Assembly: GCA_016706685.1 (NCBI GenBank)
Contig: JADJJE010000004.1
Location: 1 to 64,000 of the forward strand
DNA: 64,000 bases
Direction: 5' to 3'
Source of the DNA: Sandaracinaceae bacterium
GTDB taxonomy: Bacteria > Myxococcota_A > Polyangia > Polyangiales > Houyiibacteriaceae
This document shows positions 8,928 to 20,296 of this stretch, piece by piece; position 1 is the first letter of the stretch; each line of letters starts with the position of its first letter. Below the pieces are notes generated by a model that saw only the letters and a list, made by a program, of their open reading frames with translations, did not search any database and was not told the DNA's origin. The translations under genes were made by a program, and so were the position numbers.

Positions 8928-11900
8928 CTTCCCTCGACTCCTCGCTGGGCTCGGCATTGGCCTCGCCTTCTGCGGCGTCACTCTCTCCGGCATCGGTGCC
9001 CTCGCCGCCGCTCTCGTCCTCGTCGCGCGGGTTGCGCGCCGGCACCCGAAACAACGGGTCCACGATGGGCGCCACGTAGTCGTCCAGCAGCGGCGCGATG
9101 GGAATGGCGCGGATGTCCTGGATGCTGGCCACGCCCGCGATGCCGCCCAGGCGCAGCTCGAGGTCCATCAGCCCGTCCTCCACGCGCGCGCGCAGGAAGC
9201 GCGGATAGCCGAACGGCAGCAGCGCGCGGATGGTGTTCATGTTCGTGTCCTCGCGGTAGGGGTCCAGCACGTCCAGCAGCGCCTCGAGGTGCGACTTGCT
9301 CATGCGCACCAGCTGCAGGCTGCCGTCGAGCGCCAGCGTCTCCGGCGCAAAGCGCAGCGCGAAGTTGGCGTCCAGCAGGTCTTCCGGCTCGCGCCCCTGC
9401 ACGCCGGTCGCGTTGCCGCGCATGGTCACGTACGCCGCCGAGGGGCGCAGGTCGGCCTCCAGCTGCCCCGTCAGCACGCCGCTGCGGAAGCCCACCTGCA
9501 GGCGGTCGAGCGCCACGGTGGTGCCCTCCACGCGCAGGTTGCCGGCCAGCGGGCCCAGCACCTGGTCTGCGATCAGGATGCGCGTGGCCGACAAGAACGC
9601 GTCGCGCTCGAGGAACGGCTGCACGTCGGGGAAGCGCGCGCGGCCCAGCGGGTTGGCGCTGCCGCTCGCCTGGATGACGTAGCCGTCGTCCGTGAGCGTG
9701 AGCACCTCCACGATGGGGATCTCGCCCTCGAGCCCCTCGATGGCGATGCCCGAGGCCATGTCCACGTAGTGCACGTCGTGCGCCTCCACGCGGGCGCTCA
9801 CGCGAAAGGTGGAGAGGTCGCCCGACTCGATGCGCACGGGCACACGCAGGGTGCCGCGCGCGCGCCGGGCGAAGCTGGTGCCCGAGAAGGCCATCAGGTC
9901 TTGCTCGAAGGTGCCGCTCAGGCCCAGCGCCTCGCGCCCGTAGATGGCGGCGGCGGCGTGTACCTCGCGGCCCGCGCGCACCGCGCTGAGCTGCCCCTCG
10001 TACGCGCCGCTCAGCTCGAAACGCGTGCGGCCGCGGGGGTTCTCGATGGTGAGCGAGCTGAGCGTGAGGCTGATGGGCGTGGCCTCCAGCGCGGCCGCCA
10101 CGTGCAGGTTCCCCACGGGGTACCCCCGCAGGAACGTCTGGCCCACGTGACGCGCGCGCACGTCCAGCGTGAACTGCCCGGTGGTGGGCGCGGCGAGGTC
10201 CGGCAGCGTGGCCACCACCGTCGCGCTCAGGTCATCGATGTCCGCCGTCTGGCGCCCGTCGATGATGTGCGCCGACGGCGCGCGTGAGGTGAGCGTCACC
10301 TGCGTTCCGCCCTCGCGTTGCACGGCGCTCACGTCCAGCTGCGCGGTGGCCGCCGTGGCCTCGAGGCCACCTTCGGTGGCGTAGCGCAGGTTGCGCAAGG
10401 TGAGCGCCAGCTGCTGTTCGCTGCTCAGCACGCGGGCCAGGTCGGTGCGCAGGTCCAAGAAGCGGCCCGAGCGCGCCGGGCGGGCCAGCGCGTCCGCCAG
10501 CGCGCCGCCGCCCGTGAGCGAGGCATCGTCGAAGGTGAGCTGCGTGCCCTCCGGGAGGTACGGTGCCAGCAAGGGCGCTAGCTGCCGTGCCGAGCCCTCC
10601 ACGTGGTGGTTCACCGTGCGGCCATCGTCGGCCAGGGCCGCGCGCACGGCGAGGTGCAGCTCGGGTGCCTCGGGGTCGTTGGCTTCTTCGCCAGCCTCGG
10701 GCGTGCTCTCACCCGCGGGCGACCCGAGGCGCGCGTCCAGTTCGTAGACATGGGCACGCAGGTCCGCGCTGCCCACCACGCGGAGCGGGTGCGTCCCCGG
10801 GTAGCGCTGCCCCTCGGCTTCCAGCTGGGCCACACGGCCGCTTGCTTGCAGCGCGTATGCGCCGCCCTGACCGCGCAGGTCCAGCGTCACGCGCGGCAGC
10901 GAGAGCGACGTGCCGCCGCTCGCCACATGGGCCACGCGCCCCTCCACGTGCACCTCACCGCGAGCCTGCGGGGGGGCGAGCGAGAGCAGGTTCTCCGCCC
11001 GCACGGTGAGCGCCACGTCACGCACGCTCAGCGCCTCTTCGCCGCGCTCGCGCGTGGTCAGCGAGGCAAGCGCGATGTCGCCGTTCACGCTGCCGGCGTC
11101 CAAGTCCACGTGCAGCCGCGGGGCCAGCCCGCGTGCCTGACCGGCCTGCCCACCCGTCACGAAGCTGGCGTCGCCGTCCAGCGTGAGGTCCAGCGCGCCG
11201 CCCAAGCCGAACATGCCGTGCCCCGCGAGCAACAGCCCGTGCATGGCCACGCGGGTGTGCAGCGGCGCGGCGTCCAGGCGGTCGCGGCCGTCACGCGCAG
11301 ACAGCTGCTGCGCCGTGAGCGTCACGTCTCCGTTCAGCGGCTGCCCCAGCAGCACGGCCCGCAAGAGGCCCTGGCCCTCGGCGCGCAGGTCGGGCGCCTG
11401 CAGCGTGAGCGTGCTGGCCGGGTCCGCTTGCAGCCCCAGGCGCGCGAGCGTGACGGTCAGCACGTCGGCCGCAGGCCCAGACGCCGTTGTGGCGCCGGGG
11501 CTCGCTGTGGTGCCCTCAGCGGCCAGCCAGGCGGCGTCCAGCGTGGGGCCCGTCATCCGCAGCGCCAGCTGTTCGCCGTCCGCGCCCAGCGCTTCGCCCT
11601 CGGCGCCGTCGCGGTACGCAAAGCTGCGCGCGCTCACGTCCAGCTCGTAGGCCTCGAATCCCGCCGCGCTGGCGCGCGTGTGGAGCGACACGCGCGCCTC
11701 CTCCACGTGCCCCCCGGGCGTCTGCCCCGTCACGTCCGCCCGCGCCAGCGTGGCCTCGAGGTCCACCTGCCCGGCCACGCCCTCGGGCCCCAGCGTGGCG
11801 TCGGCCAGCACCAGCGCCGCGCGAAAGCCCGAAGCGCTCACGCCCGGGATGGTGAGCGGCAGCTCGCTGAAGTGCGCGTCCACGCGGCCGCTCGCGGCGC

Positions 11901-12972
11901 GCAGGGTGCTGGGCGTGTCGTCGCGCAGCTCACCCGTGACCTGGCCCGACAGCAGCCCGCCCAGCGCCGACGGGACGCGCAGATCCACCTCGGTGCGCCC
12001 TTCGGCTTCGATGAAGCGCAGCCCCAGGGCCACCTCGCCCCGCAGCGGCGCGCTGGTCAGGCTGGCCCACTCGCCCTCCGGCCGCGCCTCCATGGTCGCC
12101 GCCAGCTGCACGTCGTCGGCCACGGCCACGGTTACGTCGAGCGTCAGCTCGCTGCCCAGGTCGAGCGCCGCGCGCAGCGGTTGCCCCTCCGCGTCACGCG
12201 CGGCCGACTCGCTCTGCCACAGCGTGAGCTGTGTGTGTCCGCTGGCGGGCGAGCGCAGCGCGGCGCGAACGTCCAGCGCCTCGCCACGCTCGTGCAGGTG
12301 TCCCTCCATCACCACGTCCCGGAGCGCGGCCCGCGAGATGACCTCGCTGCCCTCCACCTCGATCACCTCGGCGAGCGCCAGCTCAATGCTGAGCGCGTCC
12401 ACTTCCACACCGAGGCCGCGCAGCAGTGTGAGGGACGCCGACAGCGGGGTGGCCGGAGCGGTGCTGTCCGGGTCGCTCGGGAACAGCAGGTCAAAGGTGT
12501 TCTCCTGCGCGTCGCGCACCACGTGCAGCTGCGCCCCGGTGAGCGTCAGCGCGCGCACGTGCACGGCGCCGTCCAGCAGCGCACGCGCGTCGAGTTCGGC
12601 GTCCACGGCCTCCACCGTGAGCCACTCGGGGGCGTGTTGGGCAAAGCGCTCCGGCTGCTCGAACGACAGCCCCTCCGCGTGGATCTCCCCGCTGAACGGA
12701 GACACCCGCAGCACCGCGAAGTCCAGCTGCAGCCCGCCGTAGTCGAGCGCCGCCTGCACCACGTGCGGCTTGATGCGCGGGTGGTGCAGCTGCCCCAGCG
12801 CCCACACCCCGAGGCCGGCCAGAAGCGCCGTGGCCAGCAAGACGCCGCCCACCAGCCACGCCAGAACGCGCAACCAACGGCGGCGCCGGGCCGGCGTGGC
12901 GGAGGCCTCCGTGTCCGCCGAGGCAGGCGGCTCCGCAGGGGGCGCGTCAGGGGTTTCGGGTGTGACGGTCAC
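8920..12972 (-). CDS. YdbH/AsmA-like intermembrane bridge protein
   Basis: A 1350-residue protein from a GTG start. It has a Pro/Ala-rich cytoplasmic N-terminus, a basic cluster (RRRRWLR) and one membrane helix at about residues 33-56, followed by a very long beta-rich periplasmic region. The opening HHPRIKPHVVQAALDY and VSPFSGEIHAEGLSFE are typical of AsmA/DUF748/TamB-type proteins, and the last third (LTLTDDGYVIQASG, DLRPSAAYVTMRGNATG, a long acidic tail) resembles YdbH. Such proteins form hydrophobic grooves spanning the periplasm for lipid transfer. The stop overlaps the DUF1318 start by 8 bases, supporting co-translation. The exact subfamily (YdbH, TamB or DUF748) cannot be fixed by eye; the DUF1318 neighbour favours YdbH. 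Confidence 0.65.
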   Translation of the reverse strand: MTVTPETPDAPPAEPPASADTEASATPARRRRWLRVLAWLVGGVLLATALLAGLGVWALGQLHHPRIKPHVVQAALDYGGLQLDFAVLRVSPFSGEIHAEGLSFEQPERFAQHAPEWLTVEAVDAELDARALLDGAVHVRALTLTGAQLHVVRDAQENTFDLLFPSDPDSTAPATPLSASLTLLRGLGVEVDALSIELALAEVIEVEGSEVISRAALRDVVMEGHLHERGEALDVRAALRSPASGHTQLTLWQSESAARDAEGQPLRAALDLGSELTLDVTVAVADDVQLAATMEARPEGEWASLTSAPLRGEVALGLRFIEAEGRTEVDLRVPSALGGLLSGQVTGELRDDTPSTLRAASGRVDAHFSELPLTIPGVSASGFRAALVLADATLGPEGVAGQVDLEATLARADVTGQTPGGHVEEARVSLHTRASAAGFEAYELDVSARSFAYRDGAEGEALGADGEQLALRMTGPTLDAAWLAAEGTTASPGATTASGPAADVLTVTLARLGLQADPASTLTLQAPDLRAEGQGLLRAVLLGQPLNGDVTLTAQQLSARDGRDRLDAAPLHTRVAMHGLLLAGHGMFGLGGALDLTLDGDASFVTGGQAGQARGLAPRLHVDLDAGSVNGDIALASLTTRERGEEALSVRDVALTVRAENLLSLAPPQARGEVHVEGRVAHVASGGTSLSLPRVTLDLRGQGGAYALQASGRVAQLEAEGQRYPGTHPLRVVGSADLRAHVYELDARLGSPAGESTPEAGEEANDPEAPELHLAVRAALADDGRTVNHHVEGSARQLAPLLAPYLPEGTQLTFDDASLTGGGALADALARPARSGRFLDLRTDLARVLSSEQQLALTLRNLRYATEGGLEATAATAQLDVSAVQREGGTQVTLTSRAPSAHIIDGRQTADIDDLSATVVATLPDLAAPTTGQFTLDVRARHVGQTFLRGYPVGNLHVAAALEATPISLTLSSLTIENPRGRTRFELSGAYEGQLSAVRAGREVHAAAAIYGREALGLSGTFEQDLMAFSGTSFARRARGTLRVPVRIESGDLSTFRVSARVEAHDVHYVDMASGIAIEGLEGEIPIVEVLTLTDDGYVIQASGSANPLGRARFPDVQPFLERDAFLSATRILIADQVLGPLAGNLRVEGTTVALDRLQVGFRSGVLTGQLEADLRPSAAYVTMRGNATGVQGREPEDLLDANFALRFAPETLALDGSLQLVRMSKSHLEALLDVLDPYREDTNMNTIRALLPFGYPRFLRARVEDGLMDLELRLGGIAGVASIQDIRAIPIAPLLDDYVAPIVDPLFRVPARNPRDEDESGGEGTDAGESDAAEGEANAEPSEESREDE

Positions 12973-12993
12973 GGGCGTCTCAGCGTAGCGCGT

Positions 12994-13725
12994 TCACCGC
13001 ACATCGCCTGCCACTCCCAGCGCGGCCAGCACCTCGCCGGGCGTCGCGTCCAGCCGCCATGGGCCCATGCGGGTAGGGTGCGCCACCACCTCGCGCAGCA
13101 CATTCAGGAAGCGCGAGCGCGGCCAGTCCACCGCCCCGAAGCTGGCCAGGTGCGCGGTGTGCACCTGGCAGTCCACGAGCGTGATGCCCCAGCGGATGAA
13201 GTGGCCCAGCGCCGTGGCGAAGGCCACCTTGGACGCGTCCGGCCGCAGCGCGAACATGGACTCCCCGAAGAAGGCCCTTCCCAGGCTCACGCCATAGAGC
13301 CCACCCACCAGCTCTCCGTCCTCGAACGCCTCGATGCTGTGCGCAAAGCCCAGCTCGTGGAGGCGGGTGTAGCCCTCCAGCAGCTCGCTCGTGATCCACG
13401 TGCCCGCTTGGCCCGGGCGCGGCACTGTGGCGCACGCTCGCATCACGTCGCGGAAGCGCGTGTCGGCGCGCAGCTCGAACCGCCCGCGCGCGATCTGCTT
13501 GCGCAGCGTGCGGCCGATGATGGCGTCCTCGGGCCGCAGCACGAAGCGCGGGTCCGGGCTGAACCACAACAGCGGCGCGCCCTGGGCGGGCCACGGAAAG
13601 ATCCCTTGGCTGTAGGCCAACAGCATGCGCTGCGGCGCCACGTCGCCGCCCACGGCCACCAGGCCCTCGGCCGAGGCGCGCTCGGGCGGTGGGAACGCCA
13701 GCGCGTCGCTCAGGAGGAAGACCAT
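12994..13725 (-). CDS. aat: Leucyl/phenylalanyl-tRNA--protein transferase
   Basis: This 243-residue protein has the size and signatures of Aat: a short N-terminus, then EGLVAVGGDVAPQRMLLAYS, GIFPWPAQG, LLWFSPDPRFVL, FGESMFA and a C-terminal HLASFGAVDWPRSRFL block. Aat moves Leu or Phe from charged tRNA to proteins with N-terminal Lys or Arg, making them substrates for ClpS-ClpAP. The start at 13725 (MVFLLSD) was chosen because it fits the family; it overlaps the PLD-family gene by 16 bases. It is the distal gene of a clpS-clpA-PLD-aat run, placing the enzyme that creates N-degrons with the adaptor and unfoldase that use them. Confidence 0.93.
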   Translation of the reverse strand: MVFLLSDALAFPPPERASAEGLVAVGGDVAPQRMLLAYSQGIFPWPAQGAPLLWFSPDPRFVLRPEDAIIGRTLRKQIARGRFELRADTRFRDVMRACATVPRPGQAGTWITSELLEGYTRLHELGFAHSIEAFEDGELVGGLYGVSLGRAFFGESMFALRPDASKVAFATALGHFIRWGITLVDCQVHTAHLASFGAVDWPRSRFLNVLREVVAHPTRMGPWRLDATPGEVLAALGVAGDVR

Positions 13726-14419
13726 CGCTCGAGGTCCCCCCACAGCGTCTCGAAGTCGCGCCCGAACGCCGCCACCAACCGGGCCTCGCGCGTCACCACC
13801 AGGTTCTCGCGGTTGTAGAGCGCCGCGCTGCGCGTCCAGTTGTAGCTGCCGGTCAGCAGCACCTCTTCGTCGAAGATGGCGTACTTGTGGTGCATGTGGG
13901 CCTCCGAGCGGTCCACGCGCACCGCCACGCCCACGCGCTCGAGCCCGCGCGCGTCCGAGCCCTCGTCCAGCGACTTCTCGTTGTCGGTGATGACCCGCAC
14001 GCTCACGCCGCGTCGGTGCGCCGCCACGATGCGCTCCGAGATGCTGTCGTCGGTGATGGTGAACACGCAGATGTCGGCGCTGGTGCGAGCCCCGTCCAGC
14101 AGCCCCATGATGCGCGCGCGGCACGCCTCGCCGGGGCTGAAGTGGGCCTCGCCCGCGCTGCCCCCGCTGGCCTTTGCCGCCGGCCCCGGCAGCAGCCGCA
14201 TCACGTCTTCCAGCCAGCGCAGCAGCGTGTGCCCGTCCGCGGCCAGGTCGTGCTCGCGCACCACGTCGAACGCCCGGTTGCGCACGAAGGCGGCGTCGTC
14301 GGCGGAGACCACCACACTGGCCAGCAGGCGCCCGAGGGCGTCACGCTCCGCGCGCGCGAGGCGGCAGTCGTCCGCGCTCTCGCGCAGCGCCCGCTCCACC
14401 TCCTCCTGCTGAGCCCCGT

Positions 14420-14423
<4 letters not shown>
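13710..14423 (-). CDS. Phospholipase D-family protein with a single HKD motif (Nuc-like)
   Basis: 237 residues. The N-terminal 90 residues are helical and unrecognised. Residues about 95-235 form one PLD half-domain with HxKxxxxD (H178, K180, D185 in HHKYAIFD) followed by TGSYNWTRSA at 191-200, as in Nuc-type endonucleases and the mitochondrial PLD6 group, which act as dimers. There is no signal peptide, so a cytoplasmic nuclease or phosphodiesterase is more likely than a secreted phospholipase. It sits between clpA (ATGA overlap) and aat (16-base overlap), so it is almost certainly co-translated with N-degron genes; the reason for that company is not known to me. Confidence 0.8.
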
Positions 14424-16737
<2,314 letters not shown>

Positions 16738-16738
<1 letters not shown>

Positions 16739-17079
16739 CAGTCGTCCGTTTCCTTGGGCCCGTCTTCGGGCTCCATGCTCAGCCGGAGGGGGAACTCGTG
16801 CTCAGCGGCCAGTTTCTCTACCGTGTCGATCTTGGTCTCCGCGACCTCTCGCGTAAAGACCCCCGCCACACCCACGCCGTTGTGGTGCACGTGCAGCATG
16901 ACGCGCGTGGCGCTCGCTTCGGTGTGGCGAAACACGCTCATAAGCACGTAAACGACGAAGTCACGCGTGGTGAAGTCGTCGTTGTGCATGAGCACCCGGT
17001 ACATGGGGGGGCGCTTGGTCTTCTCCCTCGTGCGCGTCTCGACAACGACGTCGCCGTCATCTTCGATGGGTTTGGCCAT
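16738..17079 (-). CDS. clpS: ClpS adaptor of the N-degron pathway
   Basis: 113 residues from MAKPIEDD at 17079; a longer in-frame start exists upstream but adds a non-family Cys/Pro-rich segment. The core contains PPMYRVLMHNDDFTTRDFVVYVL, here split as PPMYRVLMHNDD and TTRDFVVYVL, plus FTREVAETK: the NDD motif and Phe/His residues that line the pocket for N-terminal Leu, Phe, Tyr and Trp. A mobile acidic N-terminal tail of about 25 residues is present, as in E. coli ClpS where it is needed for delivery to ClpA. It is translationally linked to clpA by a TGATG junction. Confidence 0.95.
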
Positions 17080-17147
17080 GACGAGAGAGTAGCAGGGAGC
17101 GCGCCACGCACATCCCGGAGCGTGCGGAGCCGAGCCCCGCAAGGCGT

Positions 17148-17936
17148 TCAGGGGCTGACGCGGGCCGATGCCGCTAGCCGCATGAGCGAGTCGCGGTCCA
17201 TGTCGCCCGTGAAGGCATACGAAAGCCCGTCGTGCTGGCGCACCGGCACGGCATAGCCACGCACGCTGCCGTAGAAGAGGTCGTTGTTGCCCAGCCGCAC
17301 GGGCGCCCCTGCGGGCACGCCATCCGGCGACGGGAAGACCACCACCGTGACCCGGCGCCCCTGCACCTCGTAGAACAGGGCCGCGGCGCGCTGCTCGCGC
17401 ACGTGGGAGAGACGCGCGCCCACCAGCCGAGCGTCTTGCCGGTCGAAGCGAGCCGGCCGCACGGGGAAGGCCACGCGGCCCTGGAAGTAGCGCTGCACCT
17501 GGGTGGTGTCGGGCTCGGCCACGTCCGACGGAAGCTGGCTCGAGTGCAGCTGCACCACGTCTTCCAGCATGCTGGCGGAGGCCACGTTGGCGTCGTCCGT
17601 GACGCCCGCGCTACCCACCACCAGGAAGAGCGCTGCGGCGGCGGCCACCATGGGCACGGCCTGCTTGAGCGGCACCGGCGACACCGTGATGAACGGCGCG
17701 CGGCGCTGCTCGGGGGCCTGCTGCAGGGCCAGCCGCACGCGCTCCTCGAGGCTGGTGGGCGTGACCGTGGCCTGCGCCCGCGTCCGCAGCTCGTGCCGGA
17801 TCAGGCGGTCGAGCTCCAACAGCTCCTGGCAGTCGGCGCACACGTCCACGTGACGCTCGAACTCGATCTGCGTCGCGGGGTCGAGCTCGCCATCGACGAG
17901 CGCTCCCATGTTCCGCTGGACCAGCTCGCACTTCAT
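17148..17936 (-). CDS. Anti-sigma factor with cytoplasmic zinc finger and one membrane helix
   Basis: 262 residues. The N-terminus has the HxxxCxxC zinc-associated anti-sigma motif (H29, C33, C36 in HVDVCADC). A hydrophobic segment at about 94-112 (VPMVAAAAALFLVVGSAG) places the C-terminal 150 residues in the periplasm, where a signal would be sensed; that part (RVTVVVFPSPDG, VRGYAVPVRQHDGLSYAF) resembles regions seen in other membrane anti-sigma factors. The start codon overlaps the stop of the ECF sigma gene by 4 bases (ATGA), the normal arrangement for a sigma factor and its cognate inhibitor. Stimulus and regulon are unknown. Confidence 0.88.
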   Translation of the reverse strand: MKCELVQRNMGALVDGELDPATQIEFERHVDVCADCQELLELDRLIRHELRTRAQATVTPTSLEERVRLALQQAPEQRRAPFITVSPVPLKQAVPMVAAAAALFLVVGSAGVTDDANVASASMLEDVVQLHSSQLPSDVAEPDTTQVQRYFQGRVAFPVRPARFDRQDARLVGARLSHVREQRAAALFYEVQGRRVTVVVFPSPDGVPAGAPVRLGNNDLFYGSVRGYAVPVRQHDGLSYAFTGDMDRDSLMRLAASARVSP

Positions 17937-18664
17937 ACGTGCCCCACGTCCTTTCCTTGTCCGTGACCCTGAGTGGCCACGTCGCCGAGGGCGCGCTCAG
18001 CCTGCCGCTGCCGGAACTCGGCCAGCGAGATGGGTGCGTCGTTCACGTTGGCCACGTCTGCCGCGGCCGCCGGCTGGATGATGCCCATGGCCAGGGCCTG
18101 CTCCACCAGCTCGCCCTGCATGGTCTTGCGGGCCCGGTGCAGGCGCGACATCACGGTGCCGATGGGGCAGCCCACGATGTCTGCGATCTCCCGGTACGAC
18201 AGCTCCTGGATGTCCGCCAGCTCGATCATGACGCGGTGCTCGGCCGGGAGGCGCACCAGCGCCGCCTCGATCTCGTCCGCCAGCATCTTGCGCTCCACGT
18301 CGTCCACGGGGTTGCGCAGCCGGCGCATGGTGGCGCGGCTCATGGTGGCCTCCCCCACGGGGCGCGCCATCTCGCCATCGAACACCGCCCGCTCGCGCAC
18401 CGTGCGGCGGTAGCGGTTGATGAACGTGTTGGTCATGATCTTCAGCAGCCAGGCCTTGAGGTTGGTCCCAGCCTCGAAGCGGTCATAGAAGCGGAAGGCC
18501 TTCAACAGCGTGTCCTGCACCAGGTCCTCGGCCTCGGCCGGGGCGCGGGTCAGGCGCAGCGCCGCTCCGTAGAGCGTGTCCAAGTGCGGCAGGGCCTCGC
18601 GTTCGAACTCCAAGCGGAGCTTCTCGGCGGCCTTCGTGTTGGATTTCTTGGTGAAAATGCCCAT
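17933..18664 (-). CDS. ECF (RpoE-like) RNA polymerase sigma factor
   Basis: 243 residues from MGIFTKKSN at 18664, preferred over an upstream start because the sequence before it lacks family similarity. Region 2 (AEDLVQDTLLKAFRFYDRF, NLKAWLLKIMTNTFINRYR) and region 4 (LPAEHRVMIELADIQELSYR, GCPIGTVMSRLHRARK) are complete, joined by a linker longer than in E. coli RpoE. The C-terminal 45 residues after region 4 are an unusual extension. The gene is first in a two-gene operon with its anti-sigma factor, so autoregulation is likely; the 80-base upstream gap must hold its promoter unless it is read through from phaR. Confidence 0.93.
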   Translation of the reverse strand: MGIFTKKSNTKAAEKLRLEFEREALPHLDTLYGAALRLTRAPAEAEDLVQDTLLKAFRFYDRFEAGTNLKAWLLKIMTNTFINRYRRTVRERAVFDGEMARPVGEATMSRATMRRLRNPVDDVERKMLADEIEAALVRLPAEHRVMIELADIQELSYREIADIVGCPIGTVMSRLHRARKTMQGELVEQALAMGIIQPAAAADVANVNDAPISLAEFRQRQAERALGDVATQGHGQGKDVGHV

Positions 18665-18744
18665 GGCAGAGGGGAAACGCTCTCGGTGGCGTTCTATTCT
18701 CCCCAGCATGCCATAGCCCAACGATTCCCGGCCAGTGGGGCCGG

Positions 18745-19380
18745 CTACTCGTCTTCGGGGGCCTCATCGGCGTGCGGCTCGTCGGGCTCGCGGCCCCGGC
18801 GCGTCACGGACACCAGCCGGTCTTCCAGCTCTTCGATGCGGGACTGCAGCCTGCGCACCTCGGTCTGCAGCTGCTGCACGGTGCCCATGGCGCTCTGCAC
18901 GATGGACTTCACGCGGTCGTCGGCCTTGCGCTGGAACTCGTCCAGCGCCTCCTTGGACCCCGCCATGAGCTTGCGGTCGAAGCGCTCCGCGGGCGGCGGG
19001 GGGCTGGTGGCCGGACGGGGCGGCGGCTCGCTGGGCCGGTGAGGCGGGGCCTCGTCGTCGTCACGCCTCACCAGCTTGCCCATGGGGCCGTCCATGAACG
19101 TGTTCACGATGCGGTCGCGGCCCTCTTGCACGAAGCTCCGCAGGCTGGTCAGCGTGCGTCGCTCGTCACCGTTGCGCTCCTCCTCGTAGATGATCTGCGC
19201 CAGCGTGACCCGCGTGAGGTCTTCCTTCGACTTGTTGTCGATGATCTGGACGTTCTGGCCCACCCGCACGAACTCGGCGATGTCCTGCAGCGTCACGTAG
19301 CGGCTCTCGCGCGTGTCGTAGAGCTTGCGATTCGCGTAGCGCTTGATGACGCGCGGGGTGCCGACGGCGATCTCGTTCAT
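18745..19380 (-). CDS. PhaR-type polyhydroxyalkanoate synthesis regulator
   Basis: 211 residues from MNEIAVGTP; AGGA eight bases upstream supports this ATG over another three codons earlier. Residues about 10-60 match the PHB/PHA accumulation regulator DNA-binding domain: RVIKRYANRKLYDTRESRYV followed by a VRVGQNVQIIDNKSKEDLT block. A Pro-rich spacer and a C-terminal coiled coil (VQQLQTEVRRLQSRIEELED) follow, resembling phasin-like helices. Family members bind DNA and PHA granules and repress phasin or PHA genes. No PHA synthase is visible here, so its target may lie elsewhere. A perfect 8-bp inverted repeat lies in the divergent upstream gap. Confidence 0.85.
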   Translation of the reverse strand: MNEIAVGTPRVIKRYANRKLYDTRESRYVTLQDIAEFVRVGQNVQIIDNKSKEDLTRVTLAQIIYEEERNGDERRTLTSLRSFVQEGRDRIVNTFMDGPMGKLVRRDDDEAPPHRPSEPPPRPATSPPPPAERFDRKLMAGSKEALDEFQRKADDRVKSIVQSAMGTVQQLQTEVRRLQSRIEELEDRLVSVTRRGREPDEPHADEAPEDE

Positions 19381-19482
19381 ACCGGGCATCCTGACTGCAC
19401 CAAGCTCGTCCTCGACAGGGACGTTCGTTCGAAGGTTCTGAGGGGGGACACGGGGGACCTCGCCTGTGCAAATAGCCCGCAG

Positions 19483-19537
19483 TGATGCAGTGCGTCAAGC
19501 TGGCGCAAAGCGTGGGCGTTCGTCACTCTCTGCATCA
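19483..19537. promoter_or_regulatory. 8-bp inverted repeat in the divergent phaR gap
   Basis: TGATGCAG at 19483-19490 is repeated in inverted orientation as CTGCATCA at 19530-19537, the last base being the A of the start codon of the plus-strand gene. It lies in the 156-base region between divergent genes and could be an operator or a leader hairpin (39-base loop). No clear -35/-10 pair was found with it. Confidence 0.35.
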
Positions 19538-20295
19538 TGCGCGACTCCGCGGCGCCGGACCAGAGCGACTTCCAGAGCCTCGCGCGTCGCCTGCGCGGTG
19601 TAAAGGACGTTGCGTTGCGCGTTGGCGGCCTCCGGGCGGCCCTCATGGAGCTAGATGGCACGGGGCTCCACACGTTCGTAGCGGACGCCTTCTCGGGGGT
19701 CGCTCAGGGTGACCCTGCGGCCCATGACGTCCTGGCGGCGCTGGGCCACGCCCTCGAGGCCAGCGAGTGGGACGGGCTGCGGGCCCGGGCGGCGCTCAGC
19801 GCACGCCTGCGAGGAGACGGCCTGGTGGCCAGCTACCTCGTGCCTCAGGCCGAGGCCACCCCGGAAGGCGCGCCGCTGAGCGTCCCGGACTTCGGGGCAG
19901 GCCGCCCGCTGACGCTGGGCGAGCGCAAGTCGGTGGCGCGGGGGCGCGACCCCAACCTCATCGCGCGCGTGCTGCGGGACCCCGACCCGGCGGTCATCGC
20001 CATCTTGCTCGGGAACCCTTCGTTGGTGGAGGCCCACGTGGTGCGGCTGGCGGCACGGCGCCCCGTGAACCCCGCGGTGCTGCGCGAGGTGTTCCGCTCG
20101 CTGCGCTGGTCCACCCGGCAGGCCGTGCGCCTGGCCCTGGTTCAGAACCCGTGGTGTCCACTCGAGGTGGGCGTGCGGCTGGTGCCGCTGCTCACGGTGG
20201 CAGAGCGGCGCAGCGTGGCCCGCAGCGGCGAGATTCCGGCGCAGGTCCGAAGACTGTGCACCGACCTCTCGCTATCGCTCGCAGGGCCAGCGTGA
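19537..20295 (+). CDS. Uncharacterised helical-repeat protein (LRV/DUF2336-like)
   Basis: 252 residues, no signal peptide or membrane helix. The second half contains short alternating helices (RDPNLIARVLRDPDPAVIAI, LLGNPSLVEAHVVRLAARRP, LALVQNPWCPLEVGVRLVPL) with NPxxPxxV-like spacing. This is similar to leucine-rich-repeat-variant or HEAT-like solenoids that are common and unstudied in myxobacteria. It is probably a cytoplasmic protein-protein interaction module. It starts opposite phaR and converges on mglA, its stop lying one base from the mglA stop. No function is assigned. Confidence 0.7.
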   Translation: MRDSAAPDQSDFQSLARRLRGVKDVALRVGGLRAALMELDGTGLHTFVADAFSGVAQGDPAAHDVLAALGHALEASEWDGLRARAALSARLRGDGLVASYLVPQAEATPEGAPLSVPDFGAGRPLTLGERKSVARGRDPNLIARVLRDPDPAVIAILLGNPSLVEAHVVRLAARRPVNPAVLREVFRSLRWSTRQAVRLALVQNPWCPLEVGVRLVPLLTVAERRSVARSGEIPAQVRRLCTDLSLSLAGPA

Positions 20296-20296
20296 A

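Noticed and set aside
10603..13818. A 1071-codon plus-strand frame across the YdbH-like and aat genes
   Set aside because: Arg/His/Ala/Gln-rich composition, no domain, and it lies antisense to genes with strong family matches.
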